From NCBI RefSeq assembly GCF_039613825.1, contig NZ_CP154826.1, positions 1,488,001 to 1,552,000 on the forward strand: a DNA stretch of 64,000 bases, read 5' to 3'. Source of the stretch: Diaminobutyricibacter sp. McL0608. Its GTDB lineage: Bacteria > Actinomycetota > Actinomycetes > Actinomycetales > Microbacteriaceae. Below, one piece after another: positions 43,966 to 56,581 of this stretch. The notes beneath the pieces are model-generated. The model ran no database searches. It saw only the letters and a program-made list of their open reading frames with translations, and was not told the DNA's origin. The translations under genes were made by a program, and so were the position numbers. The first letter of the stretch is position 1. Every line of letters starts with the position of its first letter.

Positions 43966-46082
43966 CAGCTCGGAAGCGGGTCCGTGATCGGATGCGGGCT
44001 CGGCGCGGCGCCGGGAGCGGCGACGACACGGGGTCCGTCCGCCCGGAAGAGCTGCATCGATGTGCCGCCGACGAGGCGCTCGGATCCGGGTGCGAGCGAC
44101 CCGAGATCCTCCTCGATCGGAACCTCGGTCGCGCTGTCCCACAGCAGGGTGTAGGACTCGACGCCCGGAGCGACCGGAAGGGAGACGGTCACGTCGTCCT
44201 CGACCCCGTGGACGATCAGCAGGATGCGGTTGAACTGCTCCTTGTCCGGGGTGCTCGCCGCGAGGTACTGCAGCGTCCGGTTCTCAGGCGAGTTCCAGTC
44301 GTCGTCGTCCATCAGCGCGCCGGTCGCGTCGAACCAGTCCATGTGGCTGGCGTTCTTGGTCGTCTCGCCGAAGACTGCGAATCTGCTGGGGCGGAGGGCC
44401 GGGTTGGTGCGCCGGAGCTCGAGAAGCCTCCGCGTGGTCGCGAAGAGTTCGCGCTGGTCGCGGGTGCGGAGCCAGCCCATCCACGTGAGCTCGCTGTCCT
44501 GGCAGTACGCGTTGTTGTTGCCGCGCTGACTGCGGCCGAATTCGTCGCCGGCGGTGAGCATCGGGACTCCCGCCGACAGCAGCAGGGTGCCGAGCAGGTT
44601 GCGCATCGCCTTGTGCCGGTTGAGGAGGACGGCTTCGTCTGTCGTCTGGCCTTCGATTCCGTGGTTGAACGACCGGTTGTTGTCCGTGCCGTCACGATTG
44701 TTCTCGCCGTTGCCCAGGTTGTGCTTGACGTCATAGGTCGTGAGGTCGGCGAGCGTGAATCCGTCGTGGGCGGTGATGAAGTTCACGGATGCGAGCGGTC
44801 CGCGCTCGGGCGAGAAGGTGTTCGACGATCCGGCCAGTCGTGTCGCGAAACCGCCGATGCCGGTCGGAGCGGCGCCCGTCGCGCGAGCTTGGGCGATGTC
44901 GGCCAGCCAGAAGGCTCGCGCCCGGTCACGGTAGCGGTCGTTCCACTCCGACCAGCCGAGCCGGAAGTTCCCGGTCTGCCAGCCGCCGGCACCCACATCC
45001 CACGGTTCGGCGATCATCTTGACGTTCGCGAGCTGTGGGTCCTCGAGGATGCCCCTCAGGAGCGGATGGTCGGGGGAGTAGTTCACGTTCGCGTCGCGCC
45101 CGAGCGTGGCCGCCAGGTCGAACCGGAAGCCGTCGATCTGCACCTCGTTCGCCCAGTACCGGAGGGAATCGAGCACCAGTCTGACCGGCACATCGTGACC
45201 GAAATTGATCGTGTTGCCGCACCCCGTGACATCGATGTAGGCGCCGTGCTCGTCCTGGCGGTAGTAGTTGGCGTTGTCGATCCCGCGGAAGCTCGACCGG
45301 GGCCCGCCGATCCCTTCTTCGGCCGTGTGGTTGTAGACGACGTCGAGGATGACCTCGAGTCCGGCCTCGTGGAGGAGCTTGACCATCCCCTTGAACTCGG
45401 ACAGCACCGCATCCGGACCCGCGGCCTGCGCCGCCCGTGAGGCGTACGCGGCGTGCGGTGAGAAGAAGTTGAGCGTGTTGTAGCCCCAGTAGTTCGTGAG
45501 GCCCTGATTGATGAGCCGCTGCTCGGAGAGGAACGCGTGGACCGGCAGCAGCTCGACGGCCGTGACCCCGAGGTCTTTCAGATAGCCGGTCGTCGATTCG
45601 TGGGCGAGGCCGGCGTAGGTTCCACGCAGTTCTTCGGGGATGTCGGGGTTGAGCTTGCTGATGCCCTTCACGTGCGTCTCGTAGATGACGGTGTGGTCGA
45701 GCGGCGTCTCCGGTTTGCGGGAGCCGCCCCAGTCGAAGCCATCTTCGACGACGTAGGAGAGCCATCCGTTCGATCCCGTGTGGACGAGGCCGCGCGCGTA
45801 CGGATCGATCAGCATCGTCTCCGGATTGAACGTGTTGGTCGGGCTCGCGGGCCCGGACACGCGGATGGCGTAGCGCCGGCCCGGGGTCAGCGTTCGCGAC
45901 TTGCCGACCCAGACATTGTTCGCGTCCTTCGCCATCCGGATGGTCTTGACCAGCCAGTTCGCGTCCTTGTCGTCGAACAGGCAGAGTTCCATTGCGTCGG
46001 CGTTCTCCGACCAGACACGCAATTCGCCGCCGTTCGAGGTCTGTCGGACGCCGAGATTGCGCAGGGGATCGGCAGGAGTCAT
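43965..46082 (-). CDS. glgX: Glycogen debranching enzyme GlgX
   Basis: GlgX hydrolyses alpha-1,6 branches left after phosphorylase action. The 705-residue isoamylase-type protein has an N-terminal CBM48 domain, the GH13 barrel with TAVELLPVHAFLSEQRL, VVYNHTAEEGIGGP, the nucleophile Asp in GFRFDLAATLGR, acid/base Glu in KMIAEPWDVGAGGWQ and ITAHDGFTLADLTTYD, then a beta domain. The ATG lies seven bases after TACTCT (minus strand), so the message is predicted leaderless. It is divergent from the cysteine desulfurase gene. Confidence 0.96.
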   Translation of the reverse strand: MTPADPLRNLGVRQTSNGGELRVWSENADAMELCLFDDKDANWLVKTIRMAKDANNVWVGKSRTLTPGRRYAIRVSGPASPTNTFNPETMLIDPYARGLVHTGSNGWLSYVVEDGFDWGGSRKPETPLDHTVIYETHVKGISKLNPDIPEELRGTYAGLAHESTTGYLKDLGVTAVELLPVHAFLSEQRLINQGLTNYWGYNTLNFFSPHAAYASRAAQAAGPDAVLSEFKGMVKLLHEAGLEVILDVVYNHTAEEGIGGPRSSFRGIDNANYYRQDEHGAYIDVTGCGNTINFGHDVPVRLVLDSLRYWANEVQIDGFRFDLAATLGRDANVNYSPDHPLLRGILEDPQLANVKMIAEPWDVGAGGWQTGNFRLGWSEWNDRYRDRARAFWLADIAQARATGAAPTGIGGFATRLAGSSNTFSPERGPLASVNFITAHDGFTLADLTTYDVKHNLGNGENNRDGTDNNRSFNHGIEGQTTDEAVLLNRHKAMRNLLGTLLLSAGVPMLTAGDEFGRSQRGNNNAYCQDSELTWMGWLRTRDQRELFATTRRLLELRRTNPALRPSRFAVFGETTKNASHMDWFDATGALMDDDDWNSPENRTLQYLAASTPDKEQFNRILLIVHGVEDDVTVSLPVAPGVESYTLLWDSATEVPIEEDLGSLAPGSERLVGGTSMQLFRADGPRVVAAPGAAPSPHPITDPLPS

Positions 46083-46089
46083 GCGATCT

Positions 46090-46095
46090 AGAGTA
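46090..46095 (-). promoter_or_regulatory. -10 box TACTCT of predicted leaderless glgX promoter
   Basis: Minus-strand TACTCT, seven bases, then ATG at 46082. Confidence 0.5.
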
Positions 46096-46123
46096 GTGAA
46101 TACAGGCGAGTGCAGAGGGAGTG

Positions 46124-47359
46124 ATGGCAGTGGCTGTCTACCTGGACCATGCGGCGACGACGCCGATGCTGCCCGAGGCGATCGCGGCGTACGCCGAAGC
46201 GATGAGCGTCGTCGGCAATCCGTCGTCGATCCACAGCCAGGGGCAGCAGGCGAAGCGCATGCTCGAAGAGGCTCGCGAGACCGTCGCCGCGTCGCTCGGG
46301 TGCGACCCGATCGAGGTCGTGTTCACCTCGGGCGGCACCGAGGCGATCAACCTGGCGCTCAAAGGCATGTACTGGGCGCGCAACGACGCCGGCCAGCCCG
46401 CGCGGCCGCGGGTTCTCGCGCCCGGAGGCGAGCATCACGCGACCGTCGACACTCTCGAATGGCTCGAACGCTCCGAGGGTGCCTCGGTCGAATGGCTGCC
46501 GCTCGACGAGCGCGGTCTGATCGACCTGGACGCAGCGCAGCGTTCGTTCGCGCGTGAGAGCGATTCGATCGCGCTGGCGACGGCGCTCTGGGTCAACAAC
46601 GAGGTCGGGACGATCGAGCCCGTTGCGGAGTTCGCCCGGCTCGGGCAGCAGCACCGGGTTCCCGTTCACCTGGATGCGGTCGCCGCCTACGGTCACCTGC
46701 CGATCGATTTCGCGGGACTGAGGCAGGCCACCGGAAGCGGCACGGCGGGTCTCGTCGGGCTCAGCGTGTCCGCCCACAAGGTCGGCGGTCCCGTCGGAAT
46801 CGGGGCGCTCGTGCTCAGCCGCAAGGCGACCGTGGTGCCGCTCGTGCACGGCGGCGGCCAGCAGCGCAACGTGCGCAGCGGCACGCAGGATGTCGCAGCC
46901 GCCGTGGCCTTCGCCGTCGCAGCCGAACGGGCGGTGCGCGACCTGGACACGGAGCGGATGCGGCTGGAAGGGCTGCGGGACCGCCTCATCGCGGGCGTGG
47001 CCCGGGAGGTCCCGGAGGCGGTGCTGAGCGGGATGCCCGCGGGGGACCGGGGGCGGGTCGCGTCCAACGTGCACTTCGTCTTCCCCGGGGCACAGGGAGA
47101 CTCCCTGCTCTTCCTGCTCGACGTCGCGGGGATCTCCGTGTCGACCGGGTCGGCGTGCCAGGCGGGCATCCCTGAGCCGTCGCACGTGCTCATCGCGATG
47201 GGACGCACCGATGAGGAGGCGCGCGGTGCGTTGCGCCTCACTCTCGGACGGACGACGACCGAGGGTGACATCGATGCGGTCGTCGCCGCGCTGCCCGCCG
47301 CATACGAACAGGCGGCGCGCGCCGGGCTCGCCGAACGGGCGACGCGGCTCGGGCGCTGA
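46124..47359 (+). CDS. Cysteine desulfurase (NifS/IscS-like)
   Basis: This PLP enzyme removes sulfur from cysteine. The 411-residue protein begins YLDHAATTPM and contains FTSGGTEAINLAL, the His of GGEHHATVD, WVNNEVGTIEPV, the Schiff-base Lys in SAHKVGGPVGIGALVL and the catalytic Cys in VSTGSACQAGIPEPS. Starts GTG 46121, ATG 46124 and GTG 46130 are all possible; I took the ATG. It precedes mnmA by 51 bases, and MnmA needs a persulfide donor, so the two are probably functionally paired for tRNA 2-thiouridine synthesis. Confidence 0.94.
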   Translation: MAVAVYLDHAATTPMLPEAIAAYAEAMSVVGNPSSIHSQGQQAKRMLEEARETVAASLGCDPIEVVFTSGGTEAINLALKGMYWARNDAGQPARPRVLAPGGEHHATVDTLEWLERSEGASVEWLPLDERGLIDLDAAQRSFARESDSIALATALWVNNEVGTIEPVAEFARLGQQHRVPVHLDAVAAYGHLPIDFAGLRQATGSGTAGLVGLSVSAHKVGGPVGIGALVLSRKATVVPLVHGGGQQRNVRSGTQDVAAAVAFAVAAERAVRDLDTERMRLEGLRDRLIAGVAREVPEAVLSGMPAGDRGRVASNVHFVFPGAQGDSLLFLLDVAGISVSTGSACQAGIPEPSHVLIAMGRTDEEARGALRLTLGRTTTEGDIDAVVAALPAAYEQAARAGLAERATRLGR

Positions 47360-47398
47360 ACCGCGGGCGCTCTCGGCGAGCGGCCAGCAGGAGCGCCG

Positions 47399-47404
47399 TA
47401 GACT
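47399..47404 (+). promoter_or_regulatory. -10 box TAGACT of predicted leaderless mnmA promoter
   Basis: TAGACT, six bases, then GTG at 47411. Confidence 0.6.
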
Positions 47405-47410
47405 TGTTGG

Positions 47411-48529
47411 GTGAAAGTTCTGGCAGCGATGAGTGGTGGCGTCGACTCGGCGGTGGCGGCGGCGCGCGCGGTCGAAGCCGGCCATGACGTGGTCGGCGTG
47501 CACCTGGCACTGAGCCGGATGCCCGGTACGCTGCGCACCGGCGGCCGCGGCTGCTGCACGATCGAGGATTCGATGGATGCGCAGCGGGCGGCGAACATCA
47601 TCGGCATCCCGTATTACGTGTGGGACTTCTCCGAGCGTTTCAAGCTCGATGTCGTCGACGACTTCATCGCCGAGTACACGGCCGGCCGCACACCGAACCC
47701 CTGCATGCGCTGCAACGAGAGGATCAAGTTCGCCGCCCTCCTCGAGAAGGCGCTCGACCTCGGGTTCGACGCCGTCTGCACGGGCCACTACGCGGCCATC
47801 GTGACCGATGACGACGGCAACCGTGAACTGCACCGCGCGAGCGCCTGGGCGAAAGACCAGTCCTATGTGCTCGGCGTGCTCACGACGGAGCAGCTCGCAC
47901 ACGCGATGTTCCCGCTGGGAGCGACCCCGTCGAAGGCCGAAGTGCGTGCCGAAGCCGCGGCGCGGGGCTTCAGCGTCGCGAACAAGCCCGACTCGCACGA
48001 CATCTGCTTCATCCCCGACGGTGACACCCGGGGCTGGCTCGCCGAGCGTGTCGGCGCCGAGACCGGAGACATCCTCGACCGCGAGGGCAACCGGCTGGGG
48101 TCCCACGAGGGCGCGCACGCGTTCACCGTCGGACAGCGCAAGGGCCTCAACATCGGGTTCCCCGCCGACGACGGCAAGCCGCGATTCGTGCTCGAGGTGC
48201 GCCCCAAGGACAACACGGTCGTCGTCGGGCCCAAGGAGGCGCTCGACATCGCCGAGATCGCCGGCTCCCGGTTCACCTGGGCCGGTCGTGCCCCGGAGAA
48301 CCCCGGGGAGCCGTTCGCCTGCGAGGTGCAGATCCGTGCCCACGCCGACCCGGTGCCCGCAGTGGCCGTGGTGCGCCCGGGCGCGGACGGTGCCGATGAG
48401 CTCGTGGTCACACCGGACACCCCGCTGAACGGCGTCGCACCGGGGCAGACCGCGGTCGTCTATGTCGGAACCCGCGTGCTCGGGCAGACGACGATCGACC
48501 GCACGATCAGCGCGGTTCCCGTCGGCTGA
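47411..48529 (+). CDS. mnmA: tRNA-specific 2-thiouridylase MnmA
   Basis: MnmA adenylates and thiolates wobble U34 in Lys, Glu and Gln tRNAs. The 372-residue protein has the PP-loop [17 protein letters not shown] at the N-terminus, the first catalytic Cys in [31 protein letters not shown], and the second catalytic Cys in [10 protein letters not shown]. The C-terminal beta-barrel follows with VVVGPKEAL. The GTG follows TAGACT by six bases. It ends 63 bases before ligA. Confidence 0.97.
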   Translation: MKVLAAMSGGVDSAVAAARAVEAGHDVVGVHLALSRMPGTLRTGGRGCCTIEDSMDAQRAANIIGIPYYVWDFSERFKLDVVDDFIAEYTAGRTPNPCMRCNERIKFAALLEKALDLGFDAVCTGHYAAIVTDDDGNRELHRASAWAKDQSYVLGVLTTEQLAHAMFPLGATPSKAEVRAEAAARGFSVANKPDSHDICFIPDGDTRGWLAERVGAETGDILDREGNRLGSHEGAHAFTVGQRKGLNIGFPADDGKPRFVLEVRPKDNTVVVGPKEALDIAEIAGSRFTWAGRAPENPGEPFACEVQIRAHADPVPAVAVVRPGADGADELVVTPDTPLNGVAPGQTAVVYVGTRVLGQTTIDRTISAVPVG

Positions 48530-50839
<2,310 letters not shown>

Positions 50840-50845
50840 GCCTGC

Positions 50846-50882
50846 TAAAATGGTGGTTCTACTCCCGAACAGGGGGTAGAAC
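50846..50882 (+). promoter_or_regulatory. -10-like TAAAAT and hairpin after ligA
   Basis: TAAAAT (50846-50851) is followed by an 11-bp stem (50856-50866 with 50872-50882, one G-U pair, loop GAACA). It could terminate ligA or form the 5' end of the DUF1023 mRNA, which starts near 50858 if TAAAAT is a -10 box. Confidence 0.45.
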
Positions 50883-50984
50883 GAGTATCTGGCGGAGGTT
50901 AACCGACCGATAGCATCAAAGGGCGCGCCTCGCCAGGGGCGGTGCAAGGGCTCTGCTCGTCGCTCTCGGAGGGACCCGGACGGA

Positions 50985-52349
50985 GTGCTGGTCGGCTTTG
51001 CAGCAATACTCTCGATTACCTCGGTCATAGGAGGAGTGGCCGGGGTCGGAGTCATGCCCGTAGACGCCGCTGCCTACCAGCCCGCATCCGCGTATTCGAC
51101 TGTTCTCTCCCATGACACGACGCGGGCCGCCACGGTGGGCGATGCGCCCGCGGGTAACTCGCAGACCGGGCTGCTCGCCGCCAACATGCTCGGAGCGCTC
51201 AGCCAGATCGGCGCGACCGACGTACCGGCATTCGTCGATTCGCATCGGGCGGCACTCGACGCGATGCTCTCCAATCCTCCACGGGCGAGCGACGTCGCAG
51301 GATTCTGGCGCCTCATCGACCCCGCCACCCAGGCCTCGCTCATCCACTCCGCACCCCATGTCGTCGGAAATCTGGAGGGCATCCCGTACGACGTTCGTGG
51401 ACGCGCCAACGTCCTCGACCTGAAGCAGACCATCGGGCACGAACGAACCAGCCTCGCGTCGGTGCCGGGCAAGGCGCAGCGACTGGAACTGAAGCGAAGC
51501 CTCGACACTCTGCAGAACGTCAACCGTGCGCTCGCCAGACACGACGGCGTCAAACGCACGCTCGTCTCACTCGACACGTCAGCGGATGCGCGCGCGGCGA
51601 TCGTGATCGGCGACCTGTCCAGGGCACACTTCGTCAGCTATCTCGTACCCGGGATGTACATGTCGGTCGACGAACAGATCGTCGACTGGGCCAAGACCGC
51701 CCAGGAACTCTACGACAGCCAGACGCAATGGCTGCACCGTGTGCTCGGGCCCCGCGGTACGCAGGCGACCCCTGGCGTCGCGACTGTCGCGTGGATCGGC
51801 TACCAGACGCCGGAGCTCATGAACATCGGAGGGCTCGACCTCGCCACTCAGGGCGCCGACAACATCGAACGCGCTCTCGAGGGCCTTCAGGCGCTCCGCA
51901 AGTCCGACATGCCATACGTGAGCGTTTTCGCGCACTCGTACGGATCGACGGCCGTTCTCCTCGCCCTCGAACGGCACAACGTCTCGATCGACGCCCTCGC
52001 TCTCCTCGGATCGCCCGGCAGTGACGCCCAGTCCGTCTCCCAGCTGAGCGTGACAGACGGTAACGTCTTCGTCGGCCAGGCGCCGATGGATCCGATCGTG
52101 CACAGCGCCTTCTTCGGCAGCGACCCCGGAGCCGCGACCTATGGTGCGCGCACGATGGGTGTCTCCGGCGGCGTCGACCCGATCACCCAGGACACGCTCG
52201 GCGGCTCCTCCGGGCACAACGAGTACTTCGCGGCCGGCAGCGAATCGATGCGGAACCTCGCTCTGATCGGGATCGACATGGGGGACCTGGTCATGGATGG
52301 ATCTGCACCGGCCGCGCCGGTCACCGAGACGACTGCCTCGGGCAGGTAG
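50985..52349 (+). CDS. Exported alpha/beta hydrolase, DUF1023 family
   Basis: The 454-residue protein begins with a hydrophobic signal-like segment (FAAILSITSVIGGVAGVGV) and ends in a DUF1023 alpha/beta hydrolase domain of about 190 residues. That domain has ATVAWIGYQTPELMN, the nucleophile elbow VFAHSYGSTAVLL (G-like x-S-x-G with His before Ser) and a late GHNEYF with the candidate catalytic His. The middle has Asp/Ser motifs but no other domain I recognise. Substrates of this family are unknown. The GTG start is uncertain by a few codons because GGAGGG lies 12 bases upstream. It precedes a decayed exported phosphoesterase. Confidence 0.85.
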   Translation: MLVGFAAILSITSVIGGVAGVGVMPVDAAAYQPASAYSTVLSHDTTRAATVGDAPAGNSQTGLLAANMLGALSQIGATDVPAFVDSHRAALDAMLSNPPRASDVAGFWRLIDPATQASLIHSAPHVVGNLEGIPYDVRGRANVLDLKQTIGHERTSLASVPGKAQRLELKRSLDTLQNVNRALARHDGVKRTLVSLDTSADARAAIVIGDLSRAHFVSYLVPGMYMSVDEQIVDWAKTAQELYDSQTQWLHRVLGPRGTQATPGVATVAWIGYQTPELMNIGGLDLATQGADNIERALEGLQALRKSDMPYVSVFAHSYGSTAVLLALERHNVSIDALALLGSPGSDAQSVSQLSVTDGNVFVGQAPMDPIVHSAFFGSDPGAATYGARTMGVSGGVDPITQDTLGGSSGHNEYFAAGSESMRNLALIGIDMGDLVMDGSAPAAPVTETTASGR

Positions 52350-52373
52350 TGCCGTGAGGACGGGGAGCGGCGA

Positions 52374-53150
52374 GTGGTCCCCGACGATGCGATGCCCGAT
52401 CGAGATGATGCCCCGGATGGGAGCCGCGGCGCATCCCGTCGCGCGTTCCTGAAGGGTGCAGGGCTCACTACGGCAGGCGTCGACGTCGGCGGCGTAATCG
52501 GTGGTGCGGGCTACCTGTACGACGAAACGAACCTCCCCGCGGGCGCGAGGTTCGACGGTCTTCGTGCGCGACTACATCGGCGCGCTGAAGGCGGGGCACG
52601 AGGGTCGATCGCCGACTCTGGACGAGTACAGCCGCATCATGGGGTCGTTCAGCCCGGACATGCTGCCCGTTCTCTCGACCCTTGCGCGGCAGTTCGCGGT
52701 CTAGGACGACTGGCATTGCGCAGTCCCGTCGCAGGTGCTCTGCAATCGTTCGTTCTTCCACGCGTCGACCTCGCACGGCTACGTGACCAACGGGGGCGAC
52801 GGCGGGCTCCGCAAATGGTTCGACCCGAGGAATGCCGCACCGACGATCTTCAACCGCCTGGAGGATGACCACGTGGCCCCGGGAGCGGCCGTCCCACCCG
52901 ACGACACTGTCGGGGAGCACGGCTTCGGCTTCGACCGGCTCGGCGTGCGTGTCCCCGCGATCGCGATCTCGGCGTACACCGGTCGAAACACCGTGATCAA
53001 CGACACCCACCCGCCGTACATTCCGATCAACCCCGAAGCCGCGGGCCCGGGTCCCGGCGACGAGGACCGCCCGCTCAGCCCGCCCGGGATCGGACTCGTC
53101 GGGCTCCTCTCCGTGAAGCGTACGAGCTCGTCAACCGGGAAGGTGCGGGG
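52374..53150 (+). pseudogene. Decayed Tat-exported phosphoesterase (phospholipase C-like)
   Basis: Pieces of one phosphoesterase survive in two frames. The first (GTG 52374) has a Tat signal, SRRAFLKGAGLTTAG, then shifts frame near 52540-52570. The second frame reads YIGALKAGHEGRSPTLDEYS and DMLPVLSTLARQFAV, then an in-frame TAG at 52702. It resumes with DDWHCAVPSQVLCNRSFFHASTS, KWFDPRNAAPTIFNRLE, and after another loss the C-terminal motif GFGFDRLGVRVPAIAIS. Intact members are about 400-500 residues; the metal-site ENRSFDH segment is absent. At least three lesions are visible, so it is not functional. It may still make short fragments. Confidence 0.85.
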
Positions 53151-53161
53151 CTGTTCGGGCG

Positions 53162-53191
53162 ATGACCAGTCCCCGGTCGCTCGAATAGGAT
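53162..53191 (+). promoter_or_regulatory. Candidate gatCAB promoter
   Basis: ATGACC (53162-53167) and TAGGAT (53186-53191), spacer 18 bases. It would start the transcript about 30 bases before gatC. Confidence 0.45.
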
Positions 53192-53228
53192 TGAAGAATC
53201 CACACACTGACGCAGCAGACGGAGACCC

Positions 53229-53525
53229 ATGTCCGAAATTAGCGCCGAACAGGTCGCGCACCTGGCGAGCCTCGCCAGGATCGACCTGAGCCCTGAAGAG
53301 ATCACCAGCCTGACAGCCGAGCTGGGGCAGATCGTCGACGCGGTCGCAAAGGTCACCGAGGTCGCCGGCCCCGACGTTCCCGCGACCAGTCATCCGCTTC
53401 CGCTGACCAACGTTTTCCGCGAAGACGTCGTCGTGCCCGGCCTGACCGTCGAGCAGGCGCTCTCCGGTGCCCCCGACCGCGAGGGCGACTGGTTCCGCGT
53501 CGCCCCGATCCTGGACGAGGAGTAG
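53229..53525 (+). CDS. gatC: Aspartyl/glutamyl-tRNA amidotransferase subunit C
   Basis: GatC bridges GatA and GatB in the amidotransferase that converts misacylated Asp-tRNA(Asn) or Glu-tRNA(Gln). The 98-residue protein has the family form: AEQVAHLASLARIDLSPEEI at the N-terminus and LRED-like FREDVV with a final FRVAPILDE. The ATG has GGAGA upstream. gatA follows three bases after the stop; gatC-gatA-gatB form one operon, as in most actinobacteria that lack GlnRS. Confidence 0.95.
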   Translation: MSEISAEQVAHLASLARIDLSPEEITSLTAELGQIVDAVAKVTEVAGPDVPATSHPLPLTNVFREDVVVPGLTVEQALSGAPDREGDWFRVAPILDEE

Positions 53526-53528
53526 ACC

Positions 53529-55076
53529 ATGACCGACCTCACCAGGCTCTCCGCTTCGACGCTCGCCGACCTGCTCGCCACCCGCGACATCTCGTCGGTC
53601 GAAGCCACCCGCGCACACCTCGACCGCATCGAAGCGGTCGACGAGGACGTACATGCCTTCCTTCATGTCGCAGGCGAAGCCGCACTCGCGACCGCGGCCG
53701 ACGTCGACGCGCGCCGTGCCGCCGGCGCACAGCTGTCCACGCTCGCCGGTGTGCCCATCGCGATCAAGGATGTGCTCGCGACGAAGGACATGCCGTCCAC
53801 CTCGGGCTCGAAGATCCTCGAAGGCTGGCTGCCGCCCTACGACGCGACCGTGGTGCGCAAGCTCCGCGAAGCCGACCTCGTGCCGCTCGGCAAGACCAAC
53901 ATGGACGAATTCGCCATGGGCTCCTCGACGGAGCATTCGGCCTACGGTCCGACGCGCAACCCGTGGGACCTCGAGCGGATTCCGGGCGGTTCGGGCGGCG
54001 GGTCGGCCGCGGCCGTCTCCGCTTTCGAGGCACCGCTCGCGCTCGGCTCGGACACCGGTGGATCCATCCGCCAGCCCGCTGCCGTCACCGGTTCCGTCGG
54101 CGTCAAGCCGACGTACGGCGGCGTGAGCCGGTACGGAGCGATCGCCCTGGCGAGCTCGCTCGACCAGGTGGGCCCGGTCTCGCGCTCGGTCCTCGATGCC
54201 GCTCTGCTGCACGACGTTATCGGCGGACACGACCCCTTCGACTCCACGTCCCTTTCCGACGCGTGGCCGTCGATGGCCGCAGCCGCCCGGGTGGGACTCG
54301 CGGGCGGCGCGCTCAAGGGCGTTCGCGTCGGAGTGATCACGGAGCTCTCCGGTGAGGGCTTCCAGGCCGGCGTGAAGCAGCGCTTCGAGGAATCGCTCGC
54401 CCTGCTCGAATCCGCGGGCGCCGAGATCGTCGAGGTCTCCGCTCCCAGCTTCGAGTACGCGGTCGCCGCCTACTACCTGATCCTTCCTGCGGAAGCCTCG
54501 AGCAACCTCGCCCGTTTCGACTCGGTGCGTTTCGGTCTGCGGGTCGACCCCGAAGACGGACCCGTCACCGTCGAGCGCGTCATGGCCGCGACGCGCGACG
54601 CCGGGTTCGGCCCGGAGGTCAAGCGCCGCATCATCCTCGGTACGTACGCGCTGAGCGCCGGCTACTACGACGCCTACTACGGCAGCGCCCAGAAGGTTCG
54701 CACGCTCATCCAGCGCGACTTCGCGGCGGCGTTCGAGAAGGCGGATGTGCTGGTCAGCCCGAGCGCGCCGACGACCGCCTTCCGCTTCGGCGAGAAGCTG
54801 GCCGACCCGATGGCGATGTACCTGAACGACGTCACGACGATTCCGGCGAACCTTGCCGGCGTACCAGGGATGGGACTGCCGATCGGGCTGGCCCCGGAGG
54901 ACGGCCTTCCGGTCGGCCTGCAGCTGATGGCACCGGCACGGGCCGATGCGCGGCTCTACACGATCGGTGCGGCCCTCGAGCAGCTCCTCGAAGAGCAGTG
55001 GGGGCACAGCCTCCTCAGCCAGGCGCCCGACCTGTCGGCCACTGAGATGTTCGCAAGCGAAGAGGGAGCCGTCTGA
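53529..55076 (+). CDS. gatA: Aspartyl/glutamyl-tRNA amidotransferase subunit A
   Basis: GatA is the amidase that releases ammonia from glutamine. The 515-residue protein shows the amidase-signature triad: Lys in [20 protein letters not shown], Ser in [16 protein letters not shown] and the nucleophile Ser in [25 protein letters not shown]. Later family blocks include [22 protein letters not shown] and the C-terminal [21 protein letters not shown]. The ATG has GAGGAG 8 bases upstream. It overlaps gatB by one base (TGATG). Confidence 0.97.
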   Translation: MTDLTRLSASTLADLLATRDISSVEATRAHLDRIEAVDEDVHAFLHVAGEAALATAADVDARRAAGAQLSTLAGVPIAIKDVLATKDMPSTSGSKILEGWLPPYDATVVRKLREADLVPLGKTNMDEFAMGSSTEHSAYGPTRNPWDLERIPGGSGGGSAAAVSAFEAPLALGSDTGGSIRQPAAVTGSVGVKPTYGGVSRYGAIALASSLDQVGPVSRSVLDAALLHDVIGGHDPFDSTSLSDAWPSMAAAARVGLAGGALKGVRVGVITELSGEGFQAGVKQRFEESLALLESAGAEIVEVSAPSFEYAVAAYYLILPAEASSNLARFDSVRFGLRVDPEDGPVTVERVMAATRDAGFGPEVKRRIILGTYALSAGYYDAYYGSAQKVRTLIQRDFAAAFEKADVLVSPSAPTTAFRFGEKLADPMAMYLNDVTTIPANLAGVPGMGLPIGLAPEDGLPVGLQLMAPARADARLYTIGAALEQLLEEQWGHSLLSQAPDLSATEMFASEEGAV

Positions 55077-56581
55077 TGGCCGCAGCTGAACTGATGGACT
55101 ACGACAAGGCCATCGAGCTCTTCGAGCCTGTCCTCGGCTTCGAAGTCCACGTCGAATTGAACACCAGGACGAAGATGTTCTGCGGTTGCTCGAACGCCTT
55201 CGGCCAGGGCGCCAACACCAACACCTGTCCGACCTGTCTCGGCCTGCCCGGTGGTCTGCCACAGGTCAACAGGAAGGCGATCGAGTCGAGCATCCGCCTC
55301 GGACTCGCACTCGGCTGCAACATCGCCGAGACGAGCCGGTTCGCGCGCAAGAACTACTTCTACCCGGATACACCGAAGAACTTCCAGACCTCGCAGTACG
55401 ACGAGCCGATCGCCTACGACGGCACGATCACGATCGAACTCGAGAGCGGTCGCTCGGTGACCGTCGCGATCGAGCGCGCGCACATGGAAGAGGACGCCGG
55501 CAAGCTGACGCACGTCGGCGGCTCCACCGGCCGCATCCAGGGCGCCGACTACTCGCTCGTCGACTACAACCGCGGCGGCGTTCCCCTTGTCGAGATCGTC
55601 ACCAAGATGATCGAGGGTGCTGAGGCCGACGCGCCTGAGGTCGGCCGCACGTATGTCGCGGCGATCCGGGAGCTCGTCAAGGCACTCGGTGTGTCGAACG
55701 CGCGAATGGAGGAGGGCAACGTGCGCTGCGACGCGAACGTCTCCCTGCGTCCGCGGGGATCGTCGGTGCTCGGTACGCGTACAGAGACGAAGAACGTGAA
55801 CTCGCTGCGCTCGGTGGAGCGCGCCGTCCGTTACGAGATCCAGCGCCAGGCTGTGATCCTCGCAGCCGGCGGCACCATCACCCAGGAGACCCGGCACTGG
55901 CATGAGGACACCGGCACGACCAGTGCCGGGCGCCCGAAGAGCGACGCGGACGACTACCGCTACTTCCCGGAGCCCGACCTCGTCCCGGTCGCGCCGTCCC
56001 GCGAGTGGGTCGAAGAGCTGCGCGCAACCCTTCCCGAAATGCCGGCCGCACGTCGCAAGCGACTCGCCGCCGCGTGGGGATTCACCGCGCTCGAGTTCCA
56101 GGATGTCGCCAACGCGGACCTGCTCGACGCGGTCGATGCCACCGTCGCCGCCGGCGCATCGCCTGCGGCCGCCCGCAAGTGGTGGACGGGCGAGATCGCC
56201 CGGCTCGCCAACGCGCAGGGCGTCCCCGCCGAGACTCTGGTCTCGCCCGAACACGTGGCGTCGCTCGCCGCACTCGTCGACGATGGGACCCTCACGGATC
56301 GTCTCGCTCGCCAGGTGCTCGAAGGCGTCATCGCAGGCGAAGGCACGCCCCAGGAGGTCGTAGACGCTCGCGGGCTCGCTGTCGTCTCCGACGATGGTGC
56401 GCTCATCGCGGCCATCGACGAGGCACTCGCGGCCCAGCCGGATGTGCTGGAGAAGATCCGCGACGGCAAAGTGCAGGCGGCGGGCGCCGTGATCGGCGCG
56501 GTCATGAAGGCCATGAAGGGCCAGGCGGACGCGGCTCGCGTGCGGGAGCTCGTGCTCGAGCGGGCGTCCTCCCAGCAATGA
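55076..56581 (+). CDS. gatB: Aspartyl/glutamyl-tRNA amidotransferase subunit B
   Basis: GatB activates the misacylated residue and binds the tRNA. The 501-residue protein has the kinase-like core with [20 protein letters not shown] and the zinc motif of [55 protein letters not shown] and [10 protein letters not shown], then the helical cradle and the C-terminal YqeY tail. The ATG is coupled to gatA, and the stop overlaps the decayed acetyltransferase start (ATGA). Confidence 0.97.
   Translation: MAAAELMDYDKAIELFEPVLGFEVHVELNTRTKMFCGCSNAFGQGANTNTCPTCLGLPGGLPQVNRKAIESSIRLGLALGCNIAETSRFARKNYFYPDTPKNFQTSQYDEPIAYDGTITIELESGRSVTVAIERAHMEEDAGKLTHVGGSTGRIQGADYSLVDYNRGGVPLVEIVTKMIEGAEADAPEVGRTYVAAIRELVKALGVSNARMEEGNVRCDANVSLRPRGSSVLGTRTETKNVNSLRSVERAVRYEIQRQAVILAAGGTITQETRHWHEDTGTTSAGRPKSDADDYRYFPEPDLVPVAPSREWVEELRATLPEMPAARRKRLAAAWGFTALEFQDVANADLLDAVDATVAAGASPAAARKWWTGEIARLANAQGVPAETLVSPEHVASLAALVDDGTLTDRLARQVLEGVIAGEGTPQEVVDARGLAVVSDDGALIAAIDEALAAQPDVLEKIRDGKVQAAGAVIGAVMKAMKGQADAARVRELVLERASSQQ

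Noticed and set aside
52374-53289. Three separate small hypothetical genes
   Set aside because: Their translated blocks align in order with one phosphoesterase, so they are fragments of one decayed gene.
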